From NCBI GenBank assembly GCA_945888625.1, contig CAMDAH010000008.1, positions 1 through 64,000 on the forward strand: a stretch of 64,000 bases of DNA, read 5' to 3'. The stretch is from Chryseobacterium gleum. Lineage in GTDB: Bacteria > Bacteroidota > Bacteroidia > Flavobacteriales_D > Crocinitomicaceae. A program made the position numbers and the translations under genes. Positions 9,362 through 18,069 of this stretch are shown one piece after another; the stretch's first letter is position 1, and every line of letters starts with the position of its first letter. The notes beneath the pieces were generated by a model. That model was not told where the DNA came from and ran no database searches. It worked only from the letters and a program-made list of their open reading frames with translations.

Positions 9362-10093
9362 ATGGTGCGATATTTTTGTGAACTTTCATTTAAGGGTACT
9401 GAATTTCATGGTTGGCAACGACAAGTCAACGCTGATACTGTACAAGAAAGCATCGAAGTTTCGCTGTCTCACTTATTTTCAGGAACTTCCTACCCCATAA
9501 TCGGATGTGGTAGAACAGATACAGGTGTTCATGCCAATCAATATTTTTTCCATATCGATTTACCTCATCAATTAGACGTAGAATCTGTTCAACACAAATT
9601 AAACCTATTATTGCCTAAAAGTATTGTTATCCATAAAATTTATGTTGTGGATGCACAACTCCATGCTCGATTTAGTGCGACGTTACGAACATATCGTTAC
9701 TTCATTCATACTTCAAAAAATCCTTTTAACGACGAGGTAAGTTGGTACAACCGCAAAGAACACGACATAACCCTTATGAATCAAGCGGCAGCACTATTAA
9801 TAGGAAAACATGATTTTGCCTCATTTGCCAAAGTACATTCAGACGTTTCCACTACGATTTGTGACGTAAGTTTTGCTAAATGGACTGTTGAAGGAAGCCA
9901 GCTGATTTTTGAAATTAGCGCCAACCGATTTTTAAGAAACATGGTAAGAGCGATTGTGGGGACCCTGCTCGAGGTTGGATCCGGCAAATTAAAATCAGAT
10001 GCTATTTCTCTGATAATGGCGCAAAAAAACAGACAAGCAGCTGCCTTATCAGTTCCTCCACAAGGTCTTTTTTTGTGGAAAGTTACTTACTAG
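9362..10093 (+). CDS. truA: tRNA pseudouridine(38-40) synthase TruA
   Basis: A 243-residue cytoplasmic enzyme converting uridines 38-40 of the tRNA anticodon arm to pseudouridine. The catalytic Asp53 lies in GCGRTDTGVHA (residues 48-58). The N-terminal FKGTEFHGWQRQ and the C-terminal NRFLRNMVRAIVGTLLEVG are family blocks. Length matches bacterial TruA. The gene begins at ATG 9362, diverges from the CHU_C gene and converges with fabD, whose stop overlaps its end by 4 bp. Confidence 0.97.
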   Translation: MVRYFCELSFKGTEFHGWQRQVNADTVQESIEVSLSHLFSGTSYPIIGCGRTDTGVHANQYFFHIDLPHQLDVESVQHKLNLLLPKSIVIHKIYVVDAQLHARFSATLRTYRYFIHTSKNPFNDEVSWYNRKEHDITLMNQAAALLIGKHDFASFAKVHSDVSTTICDVSFAKWTVEGSQLIFEISANRFLRNMVRAIVGTLLEVGSGKLKSDAISLIMAQKNRQAAALSVPPQGLFLWKVTY

Positions 10094-10980
10094 TTTTCGG
10101 GGATTGAGGCCGAAGACGTTGCCATTTCGCGATCTATTTTTTTAAACAATCCTTGTAGCACTTTACCTGGTCCCACCTCAATTACTTCACTAAGCCCGTC
10201 TGCCAGCATATTTTGCATAATTTGGGTCCATCTGACAGGCGCTGTCAACTGCTTCACCAAATTTTTCTTAATCTCATCGGGGGTAGCAACAGGAAGAGCC
10301 GATACGTTTTGATAAATAGGGCAAATAGGGATAGAAAAGTGTGTCGCCTCAATAGCGGCCGCCAACTCTTCTCTAGCGGGCTCCATGAGCGGCGAATGAA
10401 ATGCACCTCCTACCGGTAAAATAAGAGCCCTCTTAGCTCCTGCTTCAGACATTTTTTCACAAGCCTGTTGAACAGCCAATAAAGAACCGGAAATAACCAA
10501 TTGTCCGGGGCAATTATAATTCGCAGGCACCACTACCCCATCAATTTTAGCGCAAATTTCCTCAATTATATGATCCTCTAAACCGAGAATAGCTGCCATC
10601 GTCGATGCTTCAAATTCACACGCTTTTTGCATTGCCAAGGCTCTTTTATAAACAAGCGAAAGTCCGTCTTCAAAGCGCAATGTTTTATTTGCAACCAGGG
10701 CAGAAAACTCACCGAGAGAATGACCTGCTACCATATTAGGGCGGAACAAATCTCCTAAACAAGCCGCCAAGATAGTCGAGTGAATAAATATAGCAGGCTG
10801 GGTTACTTTTGTCTGTTTCAGTTCCTCATCCGTCCCTTCAAACATGATTTTTTGGATATCAAAACCCAAAATTTCATTTGACAAACTAAACATTTCTTTG
10901 GCGAGCGGCGATTGTTCAAAAATTTCCTTACCCATTCCGGAAAATTGCGCGCCTTGACCTGGAAAAACATATGCTTTCAT
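10090..10980 (-). CDS. fabD: Malonyl CoA-acyl carrier protein transacylase FabD
   Basis: A 296-residue cytoplasmic enzyme that moves malonyl groups from CoA to acyl carrier protein in type II fatty-acid synthesis. FPGQGAQ at residues 6-12 forms the oxyanion region, the nucleophile Ser88 is in GHSLGE, and the catalytic His is in GGAFHSPLM near 197. Length is normal for FabD. The other fab genes are not next to it; the gene upstream encodes an unrelated repeat protein 15 bp away, so they may share a transcript. Confidence 0.97.
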   Translation of the reverse strand: MKAYVFPGQGAQFSGMGKEIFEQSPLAKEMFSLSNEILGFDIQKIMFEGTDEELKQTKVTQPAIFIHSTILAACLGDLFRPNMVAGHSLGEFSALVANKTLRFEDGLSLVYKRALAMQKACEFEASTMAAILGLEDHIIEEICAKIDGVVVPANYNCPGQLVISGSLLAVQQACEKMSEAGAKRALILPVGGAFHSPLMEPAREELAAAIEATHFSIPICPIYQNVSALPVATPDEIKKNLVKQLTAPVRWTQIMQNMLADGLSEVIEVGPGKVLQGLFKKIDREMATSSASIPEN

Positions 10981-10995
10981 ACTGTTGTTGTTGTT

Positions 10996-11832
10996 TTATA
11001 ATTGACCAAAGGAGTGAAATTTACCCTCCTTAAAAACTTTCACTTTAATTAACAATCCATTACTACCATAGATATACACTTTACCATCGTATAATTGCCC
11101 ATCTTTAAAATCGCCGTCTTGCCAAATCTCATCATTGTCATTAAAAATTGTATTGTAACCTGATGGAATGAAGCGGACTCCTTTAGTCTTTGGATTCATT
11201 ATTTTTGGTGGATATTCATCTTGGTATACTTTTTCAATATTATGGATATTAGGGTCGTTGTTTTTAGTCATTTTTCCAGGTTTACCCCCTTGGACAAGTT
11301 GAATAGACTTAACGTTTCCGTTTTTATAATACGTTTTGATCTTATCCGATAATTTTCCATCTATTTTAGTGTACTCTAGTTGAACCTGGCCATTCGCATA
11401 ATAATGTTTTACTACACCCATTTCCTCGCCTTTGTCATTAAATTGCGCCCGGTATGCCACCTGCCCATTCTTGTGGTAGCGAACTAACTCTCCCTTATAA
11501 TCATTGTTATTGAAACTTCCTTTTTCGCGAATAACGCCATTAGAATAGTAACGATAATACATGCCCTCGGGACGATTATTGACATAATTCCCTTTTAATT
11601 TTATTGTTTTCCCGTCAGGATGAAACTTAATCCATTCACCCGTTTTTCTATCGTTGTAATAATTTCCCTCCTCGACCTTAATGTTTGCTTCGTAACCAGA
11701 AGTTTTTTTGTCTTTACCCGTGTAAACCCACTTCCCCTGTTTAAGCCCTTTACTGTCTTTTTTATTTTGACAAAAAAGCGGATTAATTGATATAAGAGAA
11801 AAGCAGAATAAATAAATCCTACAATAAAACAT
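10996..11832 (-). CDS. Secreted YwqK/MORN-like repeat protein
   Basis: A 278-residue protein with a signal peptide ending LFCQ (residue 22) and a series of short repeats built as GKWVYTGKD, GEWIKFHPDG, GMYYRYYSNGVIREKGSF, GELVRYHKNGQVAYRAQF and GVVKHYYANGQVQLEY. These are the MORN-like repeats of the family named toxin-antitoxin system YwqK antitoxin, but exported versions are common in Bacteroidota and there is no toxin partner here, so an antitoxin role should not be assumed. It is probably an envelope protein. It lies 15 bp upstream of fabD on the same strand. Confidence 0.83.
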   Translation of the reverse strand: MFYCRIYLFCFSLISINPLFCQNKKDSKGLKQGKWVYTGKDKKTSGYEANIKVEEGNYYNDRKTGEWIKFHPDGKTIKLKGNYVNNRPEGMYYRYYSNGVIREKGSFNNNDYKGELVRYHKNGQVAYRAQFNDKGEEMGVVKHYYANGQVQLEYTKIDGKLSDKIKTYYKNGNVKSIQLVQGGKPGKMTKNNDPNIHNIEKVYQDEYPPKIMNPKTKGVRFIPSGYNTIFNDNDEIWQDGDFKDGQLYDGKVYIYGSNGLLIKVKVFKEGKFHSFGQL

Positions 11833-11911
11833 TTGTTACATTTTGTTACAAGTAAAGATAAGCCATTGCGCATTATGGCAATCAAATTGTGGATAATTTA
11901 TTTTAAATCAA

Positions 11912-11943
11912 TTGAAAACAAGGAAGATAATTAGCTACTTTTG
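11912..11943 (+). promoter_or_regulatory. Candidate Bacteroidota-type promoter for flavin reductase gene
   Basis: A -33 TTG at 11912-11914 and a -7 TACTTTTG (TAnnTTTG) at 11936-11943 are separated by 21 bp, matching the consensus for the major Bacteroidota sigma factor. The ATG at 11961 follows after 17 bases. Confidence 0.55.
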
Positions 11944-11960
11944 ATTGTTAAATCACCCCT

Positions 11961-12857
11961 ATGATTTCTTTTCTGCCTGAAGAACTTAGCGTTTCAAAAT
12001 TGCATCATTTATTATTAGGTGCTGTTGGTCCAAGGCCTATTGCCTTTGCCTCAACAATTGATTTAGAAGGCCGTCCGAATTTAGCTCCTTTCAGTTTTTT
12101 TAATGTATTCAGTGCCAATCCACCCATTTTAATATTTTCACCTGCAAGAAGTGGAAGGACCAATACGACTAAAGATACCTACAACAATGTAAAGGCGCAT
12201 CCTGAAGTAGTGATAAACATGGTTAATTTTGACATCGTTGAACAAATGAGTTTAGCAAGTTCCCCTTATGCTGCTGGAGAAAATGAATTTATCAAGGCTG
12301 GATTAACGCCCGTTCCATCGGATTTAATTAAGCCCTTTCGAGTAAAGGAATCTCCTGTTCAATTTGAATGTAAAGTAAACCAAGTAATTGAACTAGGTAG
12401 ACAGGGAGGTGCAGGAAACTTAATTATCTGTGAGGTATTGAAATTACATATTCATGCACATCTTTTAGATGATAACCATCAAATTGACCAGCAGAAAATT
12501 GACTTAGTGTCAAGAATGGGAGGTGATTGGTATTGTCGTGCAGACGAAAAAGCCATGTTCGAGTTAAAAAAACCAATCACCTCATGCGGTATTGGGTTTG
12601 ATCAGTTACCCCTAGACCTCTTGAAAAGCAGCATTTTGTCAAAAAACTTATTGGCTCGATTGGCAGGGATAGAAGAAATTCCTGATGAAACAGAAGTAAA
12701 TGAATATAAATTGATGGAATTAAGTGATTTATTTCTATCTTTAGATAAACAGCCAAACGAATTAGAATTAGCTTTGCACAATCGCGCAAAAAATTTACTA
12801 ATTGAAAATAAACTGAAGGAGGCATGGTTGACCCTTCTCTCATTTAATAACAGATAA
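11961..12857 (+). CDS. Flavin reductase-like FMN-binding protein
   Basis: A 298-residue protein with the FMN-binding split-barrel of the flavin reductase-like (DIM6/NTAB) family. GPRPIAFASTID near residues 24-35, LAPFSFFNVFSANPP near 42-56 and SGRTNTTKDTYNN near 65-77 are the flavin-binding blocks. Such proteins use NAD(P)H to reduce flavins or act as oxidoreductases on unknown substrates; no partner monooxygenase is nearby. The C-terminal 90 residues are helical and outside the core domain. The DUF3127 gene follows after 12 bp on the same strand. Confidence 0.9.
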   Translation: MISFLPEELSVSKLHHLLLGAVGPRPIAFASTIDLEGRPNLAPFSFFNVFSANPPILIFSPARSGRTNTTKDTYNNVKAHPEVVINMVNFDIVEQMSLASSPYAAGENEFIKAGLTPVPSDLIKPFRVKESPVQFECKVNQVIELGRQGGAGNLIICEVLKLHIHAHLLDDNHQIDQQKIDLVSRMGGDWYCRADEKAMFELKKPITSCGIGFDQLPLDLLKSSILSKNLLARLAGIEEIPDETEVNEYKLMELSDLFLSLDKQPNELELALHNRAKNLLIENKLKEAWLTLLSFNNR

Positions 12858-12869
12858 AAAAAATAAATT

Positions 12870-13265
12870 ATGTTTAAATTAACAGGAAGTGTAAAGATGG
12901 TTAATGCTACCGTTCAGGTTAGCGAACGATTTTCGAAAAGAGAATTTGTAGTGTCAGATACCTCAAGCCAATACCCACAGGATATCTTATTTCAAGCCAC
13001 ACAAGACAAGTGCAGCTTACTGGACCAAGTTCAAGTGAATGATCAAATTGAAGTTTCGTTTAATTTACGAGGCAGAGAATGGACTAGCCCTCAGGGCGAA
13101 ATCAAGTACTTTAACACATTAGAGGCGTGGCGCATTGAAAAAGTAGGTCAAGGAATGCCGGCAGGTGGGCCTTCAGCTATTTCATTGGACCCAAGAGATT
13201 TTCCATCATCTGATAATGGATCTTCGACAGAGGCTAAAGGTGAAGAAGATGATTTGCCGTTCTAA
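12870..13265 (+). CDS. DUF3127 protein with SSB-like acidic C-terminal tip
   Basis: A 131-residue protein matching DUF3127, a Bacteroidota family thought to have an OB-like fold. Conserved pieces include GSVKMVNATVQVSERFSKR near 6-24, DQIEVSFNLRGREW near 68-81 and FNTLEAWRIEK near 90-100. A Gly/Ser/Asp-rich tail ends in EEDDLPF, closely resembling the DDxPF tip by which single-stranded DNA-binding proteins recruit partners. I infer a nucleic-acid-related role, but the function has not been shown. It follows the flavin reductase gene by 12 bp. Confidence 0.85.
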   Translation: MFKLTGSVKMVNATVQVSERFSKREFVVSDTSSQYPQDILFQATQDKCSLLDQVQVNDQIEVSFNLRGREWTSPQGEIKYFNTLEAWRIEKVGQGMPAGGPSAISLDPRDFPSSDNGSSTEAKGEEDDLPF

Positions 13266-14542
13266 TTTTTTTCGTACTTCCTTTTGTATTTAAGGTAAAG
13301 TTCTTCTTGAAAGTTCGTTTTCGCTAGTATTTTTCCATGTCGCATGATTAACGTTACGTGATTTGTACGCATGTCTAATGCATTTCCCTTAGATACAAAC
13401 AAGGTAGCTGACTTACCCACTTCGATTGAACCATAAAGCTCATCTATGCCTAATATCTTTGCGGTGGAAAGGGATATCGCGCTTACAGCTTCTTCCTCTG
13501 ACAAACCGTAAGCCATGGCCGTTCCGGCTTGAAAAGGTAAATTTCGGGCATTCATTGTTTCCATGTCACCTTGATTTTGCAAACAGAACGTTATTCCTTG
13601 TTGTTTTAATAAAAAAGGTAATTTGTATGGAAGATCAATAGGTTCATCTTCTATTTCCGGTAAGCGATGTACCCTTTCCAACATCACTGGAATGCGCGCG
13701 TCTTTTAGTCTTGCACCCAATAAATAAGCATCATGACCTCCAATAATTACAGGGAACGTCAACTTAAATTTTTCACAAAATTCAATTACATCCAGCAATT
13801 GTTGCATTTCATCGGCATGAAAAAACACCCGTTTCTTGTCTTTAAAACAACCAATCATCGCTTCTAATCGCTGATCAAACTGCTTATTTTTTCCGCTTGC
13901 ATAAGCAAAAGCCATCTGAAAGAACGCATCAATGGTTGCTTTTTGATTGATGTAGTCTTTGTTAATTGTTTTTGGCGCAGGTTCTGCCCACCAACCGCCT
14001 CCACTGGTAGCAGGTGGCCAATTTACGTGGACTCCGTCATCTTTTAGAATGGTAGCGTCTTCCCAATTCCATCCGGCCAGAAACATAACGGACGAGGTGC
14101 CTGAGATTGTTCCTCCCCTTGGAGTTGCTTGAGCAAAAAGTACCCCATTAGTGAGAACGGTTTCTATCACATTTGATTCGGCATTAAATGCAATTTGGGT
14201 TCGAATATGGGGATTGAACTCCCCCACATCTTGATAATCTCTTGTTGCCCTAACGGCATCTATTTCTGTTAATCCTAAAGTAGAGTTTGGCGCTATAAAA
14301 CCGGGATATACGTGCTGTCCCTCAATATTTATAACGGTATCCCAATCACTTATATCGTAAGTTGTGGTCATTGCGTTTTTGACGGAAACTATTTTTCCAT
14401 TTACAATTCCAATTGCTGCCGTGGGCATAACATTGCCATTTCCAATATGTAAAAAACCATTGACCAACATGGTTTTTTGTCCAAAGGAGATCAAAACAAA
14501 GCAACAAAATAAAAGCGTAATATAAATAGTTCGTTTCATCAT
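13262..14542 (-). CDS. Secreted amidohydrolase-family protein, degenerate metal site
   Basis: A 426-residue protein with a signal peptide (residues 1-21, ISFGQ). It has the amidohydrolase layout: an N-terminal composite beta domain, INIEGQHVYPGFIAP near 72-86 and a C-terminal GKSATLFVSKG strand. The expected metal-binding HxH after strand 1 is replaced (FIAPNSTLGLTE), so catalysis is doubtful. ATG 14542 was chosen because it overlaps the TGA stop of the upstream amidohydrolase gene (TGATG); the two form a translationally coupled pair and may make a heteromeric complex. The 3' end overlaps the convergent DUF3127 gene by 4 bp. Confidence 0.87.
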   Translation of the reverse strand: MMKRTIYITLLFCCFVLISFGQKTMLVNGFLHIGNGNVMPTAAIGIVNGKIVSVKNAMTTTYDISDWDTVINIEGQHVYPGFIAPNSTLGLTEIDAVRATRDYQDVGEFNPHIRTQIAFNAESNVIETVLTNGVLFAQATPRGGTISGTSSVMFLAGWNWEDATILKDDGVHVNWPPATSGGGWWAEPAPKTINKDYINQKATIDAFFQMAFAYASGKNKQFDQRLEAMIGCFKDKKRVFFHADEMQQLLDVIEFCEKFKLTFPVIIGGHDAYLLGARLKDARIPVMLERVHRLPEIEDEPIDLPYKLPFLLKQQGITFCLQNQGDMETMNARNLPFQAGTAMAYGLSEEEAVSAISLSTAKILGIDELYGSIEVGKSATLFVSKGNALDMRTNHVTLIMRHGKILAKTNFQEELYLKYKRKYEKN

Positions 14543-17500
14543 CAATGGGCATTTTCTAATTCACTCCCTTCCTCACCTATTGTGTTACAGTGGAAGTGTC
14601 TATTTTTTTTTGGTTTAAATTTTTGTGTGTCTTGGCTGGTCTTATTTTGTTTTAGCATTAATGCAGTGAGTCGTGCGCGCTCAATTTTGTTATTCGACTG
14701 AAGTACTTTATCTTCCTCTAAACTAAATAACACCTTACCATCTACAACTGTCATTTGAACTACAGCGCTAATGCTCAATGGATTGTCGCTCCAAAGAACC
14801 AAGTCAGCATCCTTACCTACACGCATACTCCCCATTCGCTCATCCAAATGAAGTAATTTCGCTGGGTTTAACGTTATCATTTTCCAGGCATCAATTTCAG
14901 ACATCCCACCGTACTTAACACTCTTAGCAGCTTCTTGGTTTAACCTCCTTCCCATTTCTGCATCATCAGAATTTATAGCCACAAGCACCCCTTGTTGATT
15001 CATCAATGAAGCATTATATGGAATCGCCTCATTCACTTCAAATTTGTAAGCCCACCAATCTGAAAACGTCGAAGCGCCCACCCCATGTGCTTTCATTTTG
15101 TCGGCGACCTTGTAACCCTCTAGAATATGCGTGAATGTATTTACAGTAAAGCCCATTGAGTCTGCCACCTTCATCAGCATATTTATTTCAGACTGAACAT
15201 AAGAGTGGCAGGTAATTTTTCGTTCACCTGACAAAATCTCGCACAACACTTCCAATTCGAGGTCTTTTCTTGGTGCAATTGAACTAGCTGTTTTTTTAGT
15301 AATTGCGTAGTTGTCCCATTCATTTTTATAGGCTTGTGCCCTTTTAAATCCATCGAAAAAAACTTGTTCTACCCCCATTCGAGTTTGGGGAAAGCGAACG
15401 GTATTGAAATCTCCCCAATTGGCTTGTTTTACATTTTCACCCAAGGCACATTTGATAAATTTCGGCGCATTTGGTATGATCATTTCATCGGGAGACGAGC
15501 CCCATTTCAATTTAATAAGTGCAGACTGACCACCGATTGTATTTGCCGAGCCGTGAAGCAACTGAGCAGCCGTAACCCCACCAGCTAACTGCCTGTATAT
15601 GTTAATATCATCTGAATTTACCACATCGGCAATGCTTACCTCAGCAGAAACTGTCTGGCCACCTTCATTCACGCCATTAGAAATAGCGATATGAGAATGT
15701 TCATCAATAATTCCAGTTGTAAGATGCATTCCTTTTGCATCAATGACTAGTGCATTTGGGGGAATTTTAACCTCCCCTTTACCGAGCATGATAATTTTTC
15801 CGGCAAAACACACCAAAGAGGCATTTTCAATTACCCCTTCGAGCTCATTTGTCCAAAGCGTTGCATTCTTGAAAACAAGCGGTCGATCCTCGGCTTCCAT
15901 AGTGCGGCCAAAAGCTAAATTTGGCGACCATGCGATTGGGCTTTTAGGCTTGTCCTCCTGTTTTGCTGTTTCTTCGGATGCCTTTTCATTTAGCTTCTGT
16001 TTTTTTACTGCGGCCCATGCTCCCCAGTTTCCGTTAGGCAAAAGCACATCCCCTTCAATAATTGTTCCTTCCCGTTTTATTTTTCCGTGCAATTGATAAG
16101 CGCCAGAGGCCTTTTCAGCAGAAAAACTAAAAGCCAGAGAGATATCTGAGTGACTTAAAGAAATCGAAACAGCTGCAGAAATGGTGTCGAGAATACTCTT
16201 CTTCTTTTCGACTTTTTCCTCCAAATAAAAAACCTTTCCAACCGGCACATCTCGTGTTCCGGTAAGCTCCAACTCATACTTTTTGCCATTCATTGTTAAA
16301 TTGAACTCGCCCAAAAGATTATTTTTTTGAGTCGTTTTAAAAACTGTTCTCTCCCCTAAGTGCCAGGCCTCTAGTAAAGTTGCTTCTGTCAAAAAAGGAT
16401 TTCCATCGAAAACACTAAAACTAGCTAATTTCCCATTCTCCAATGAACCGACTAATTGATCTTGAGCTATCATTTTTGCAGGCACCTGCGTAAGCGCTTC
16501 CAATACTTGCTGCACACTTAAGCCAATTTCAATTTGCTTCCTGATATTTTTCCAAAAAGTAGCCGGTGTTTCTACGCCATCGCTTGTTAACGCAACCGTT
16601 AAACCGCCTTCCATGAGGTATTTTGGGTTGTAAGGTGCTAACTCCCAATGCTTGAGTTCACTTAACGATATTTGCCTTGCCAAATAAGGGTCTTGTACAT
16701 TGTAAGCCAAGGGAAAATTAATTGGAACAACCAATCTCGGATTAATTTTTTTCAGGTAATCAACGTTTGCATATTCATTTCCCGAAGCAACAAAAATAAA
16801 ATCCAAATCAAATTCTTTCGCAATTTTATTGGCCCTAAGAATTTCCCATTTTTCGTTTACCTTAAAAAAAGAGGGACCATGTAATTTATCTGACCAACGA
16901 TCAAATGATATCGACCTATCATTTCCTGCAGGGTTATTTTGATAATAGGCTAAATCATATAAACTTTGTCTTAAAAGAGCAATGGAACCCATTTGTGAGG
17001 AGGGATAGGTTTGAGAGGATAGGCCTTTAGAAAAAGAGTAGAAATTTGCTGCATTACTTTTTAACAACTGCTTATTGACCTTTTCGCTTCCCAGTGAAAT
17101 AAAAGCACCTGAACCTCTAACGATACCGTTTTGAACATGCGTCACCGCGTATCCAAAGCCCATATTTATTAAGTTTTCGTATTCTTTTGTATCAATTTTA
17201 AAAAGACTTGCAGCGTCTACTTCCGGGTGAATAGATTCATTCCAATAATAGGGACCTTTATTGCTTGTTTCTAATTGTGGTCGATAACCCTCTCCATTAT
17301 TAACTGGTTTGGGAAGCGCTACATTTGAATATAATTCGATAAAAGCGGGAAGAATTGTTTGTCCCTGCATATCTATTTCGACGCATCCTTGTGGCAGAAT
17401 AATAAGCTTTCCTATTTTCTCAATCTTATCTCCCTTAATTAAAACCGTTGCATTTTCTATTAATTCCGCAGCAGAAACGTAAACACTTGCATTTTGCAAA

Positions 17501-17607
17501 GCATAATAAATGACTTTAGATTCCTGTATACCATTGGAAGGTGTTAATTGAGCGAAACTCTTGGAGACCAGAAAAATTATACTTAACAAAAGATAAAGAC
17601 GCGTCAT
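14542..17607 (-). CDS. Secreted double-domain amidohydrolase
   Basis: A 1021-residue exported protein (signal peptide to SFAQ, residue 20) carrying two amidohydrolase-like halves. The first half (about 25-420) lacks the HxH site, reading FIELYSNVALP where metal ligands are expected. The second half (about 585-990) keeps it in GIIDEHSHIAI near 632-642, has ITCHSYVQSEIN near 800 and ends with VGKDADLVLWSDNPL. Members are imidazolonepropionase- or dipeptidase-like hydrolases of unknown substrate. The stop overlaps the start of the smaller amidohydrolase gene. RNase P RNA is encoded immediately upstream on the same strand. Confidence 0.88.
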   Translation of the reverse strand: MTRLYLLLSIIFLVSKSFAQLTPSNGIQESKVIYYALQNASVYVSAAELIENATVLIKGDKIEKIGKLIILPQGCVEIDMQGQTILPAFIELYSNVALPKPVNNGEGYRPQLETSNKGPYYWNESIHPEVDAASLFKIDTKEYENLINMGFGYAVTHVQNGIVRGSGAFISLGSEKVNKQLLKSNAANFYSFSKGLSSQTYPSSQMGSIALLRQSLYDLAYYQNNPAGNDRSISFDRWSDKLHGPSFFKVNEKWEILRANKIAKEFDLDFIFVASGNEYANVDYLKKINPRLVVPINFPLAYNVQDPYLARQISLSELKHWELAPYNPKYLMEGGLTVALTSDGVETPATFWKNIRKQIEIGLSVQQVLEALTQVPAKMIAQDQLVGSLENGKLASFSVFDGNPFLTEATLLEAWHLGERTVFKTTQKNNLLGEFNLTMNGKKYELELTGTRDVPVGKVFYLEEKVEKKKSILDTISAAVSISLSHSDISLAFSFSAEKASGAYQLHGKIKREGTIIEGDVLLPNGNWGAWAAVKKQKLNEKASEETAKQEDKPKSPIAWSPNLAFGRTMEAEDRPLVFKNATLWTNELEGVIENASLVCFAGKIIMLGKGEVKIPPNALVIDAKGMHLTTGIIDEHSHIAISNGVNEGGQTVSAEVSIADVVNSDDINIYRQLAGGVTAAQLLHGSANTIGGQSALIKLKWGSSPDEMIIPNAPKFIKCALGENVKQANWGDFNTVRFPQTRMGVEQVFFDGFKRAQAYKNEWDNYAITKKTASSIAPRKDLELEVLCEILSGERKITCHSYVQSEINMLMKVADSMGFTVNTFTHILEGYKVADKMKAHGVGASTFSDWWAYKFEVNEAIPYNASLMNQQGVLVAINSDDAEMGRRLNQEAAKSVKYGGMSEIDAWKMITLNPAKLLHLDERMGSMRVGKDADLVLWSDNPLSISAVVQMTVVDGKVLFSLEEDKVLQSNNKIERARLTALMLKQNKTSQDTQKFKPKKNRHFHCNTIGEEGSELENAH

Positions 17608-17677
17608 GTGTTTTTTTCAAAGAATAAAATTAAAAATAAAAGCGAAAATAGATTTCAACCTTGCGAATAAAAAAAAG

Positions 17678-18052
17678 GGCAAATCGTAAGCCGGGTCCTG
17701 TTCACCTCTTCTAAAAAAGAATTAGCTGTCTATCATTTATCTAGCCCTAACTTCACAATTAGGGTCTATCAACCTACCCTCCGAGATCGGGCGAGCAACC
17801 CTCAAGCCTCGGTATACATGGTCTTTCAGTTCGTAAGGTTTACCTTGCCATAGTTGTCGCCAACTATGCGGTGGGCTCTTACCCCGCCTTTTCATCTTTT
17901 CCTTCCGAAGAAGGTAGTTTTCCTTTCTGCGGCACTTTCTGTTCTAAATAGATTTCCCTACTTAGCCCTTCCCGTTAGGAAGTACGATGCTCTATACTGC
18001 CCGGACTTTCCTCTCTTCCGCCGAAGCGAAACAGCGATAAACCGATTTGCCT
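17678..18052 (-). ncRNA. rnpB: RNase P RNA, bacterial class A
   Basis: On the minus strand the 5' part has GAGGAAAGTCCGGGC, the CRI signature of RNase P RNA, and the 3' part has ACCCGGCTTACG, the conserved 3' block. GGCAAATCG at the 5' end pairs with CGATTTGCC at the 3' end to form helix P1, which fixes the boundaries to within a few bases. GGGGTAAGAGCCCACCG and the GAGGGTTGCTCGCCC region fit the internal P8-P11 area. A run of eight T follows P1 on the minus strand and probably ends transcription. This RNA removes the 5' leader of pre-tRNAs. It fills the largest gap between protein genes in the window. Confidence 0.96.
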
Positions 18053-18055
18053 TTT

Positions 18056-18063
18056 CAAAGGTA
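18056..18063 (-). promoter_or_regulatory. Candidate -7 element for rnpB
   Basis: TACCTTTG on the minus strand lies just before the RNase P RNA 5' end and matches TAnnTTTG. A second match, TAATTTTG, lies at 18065-18072. No clear -33 TTG was found, so this is a partial match inside the end of the upstream gene. Confidence 0.4.
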
Positions 18064-18069
18064 ACAAAA

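Noticed and set aside
10996-11832. Antitoxin of a toxin-antitoxin system
   Set aside because: The YwqK family label is nominal; the protein has a signal peptide and no toxin gene lies beside it.
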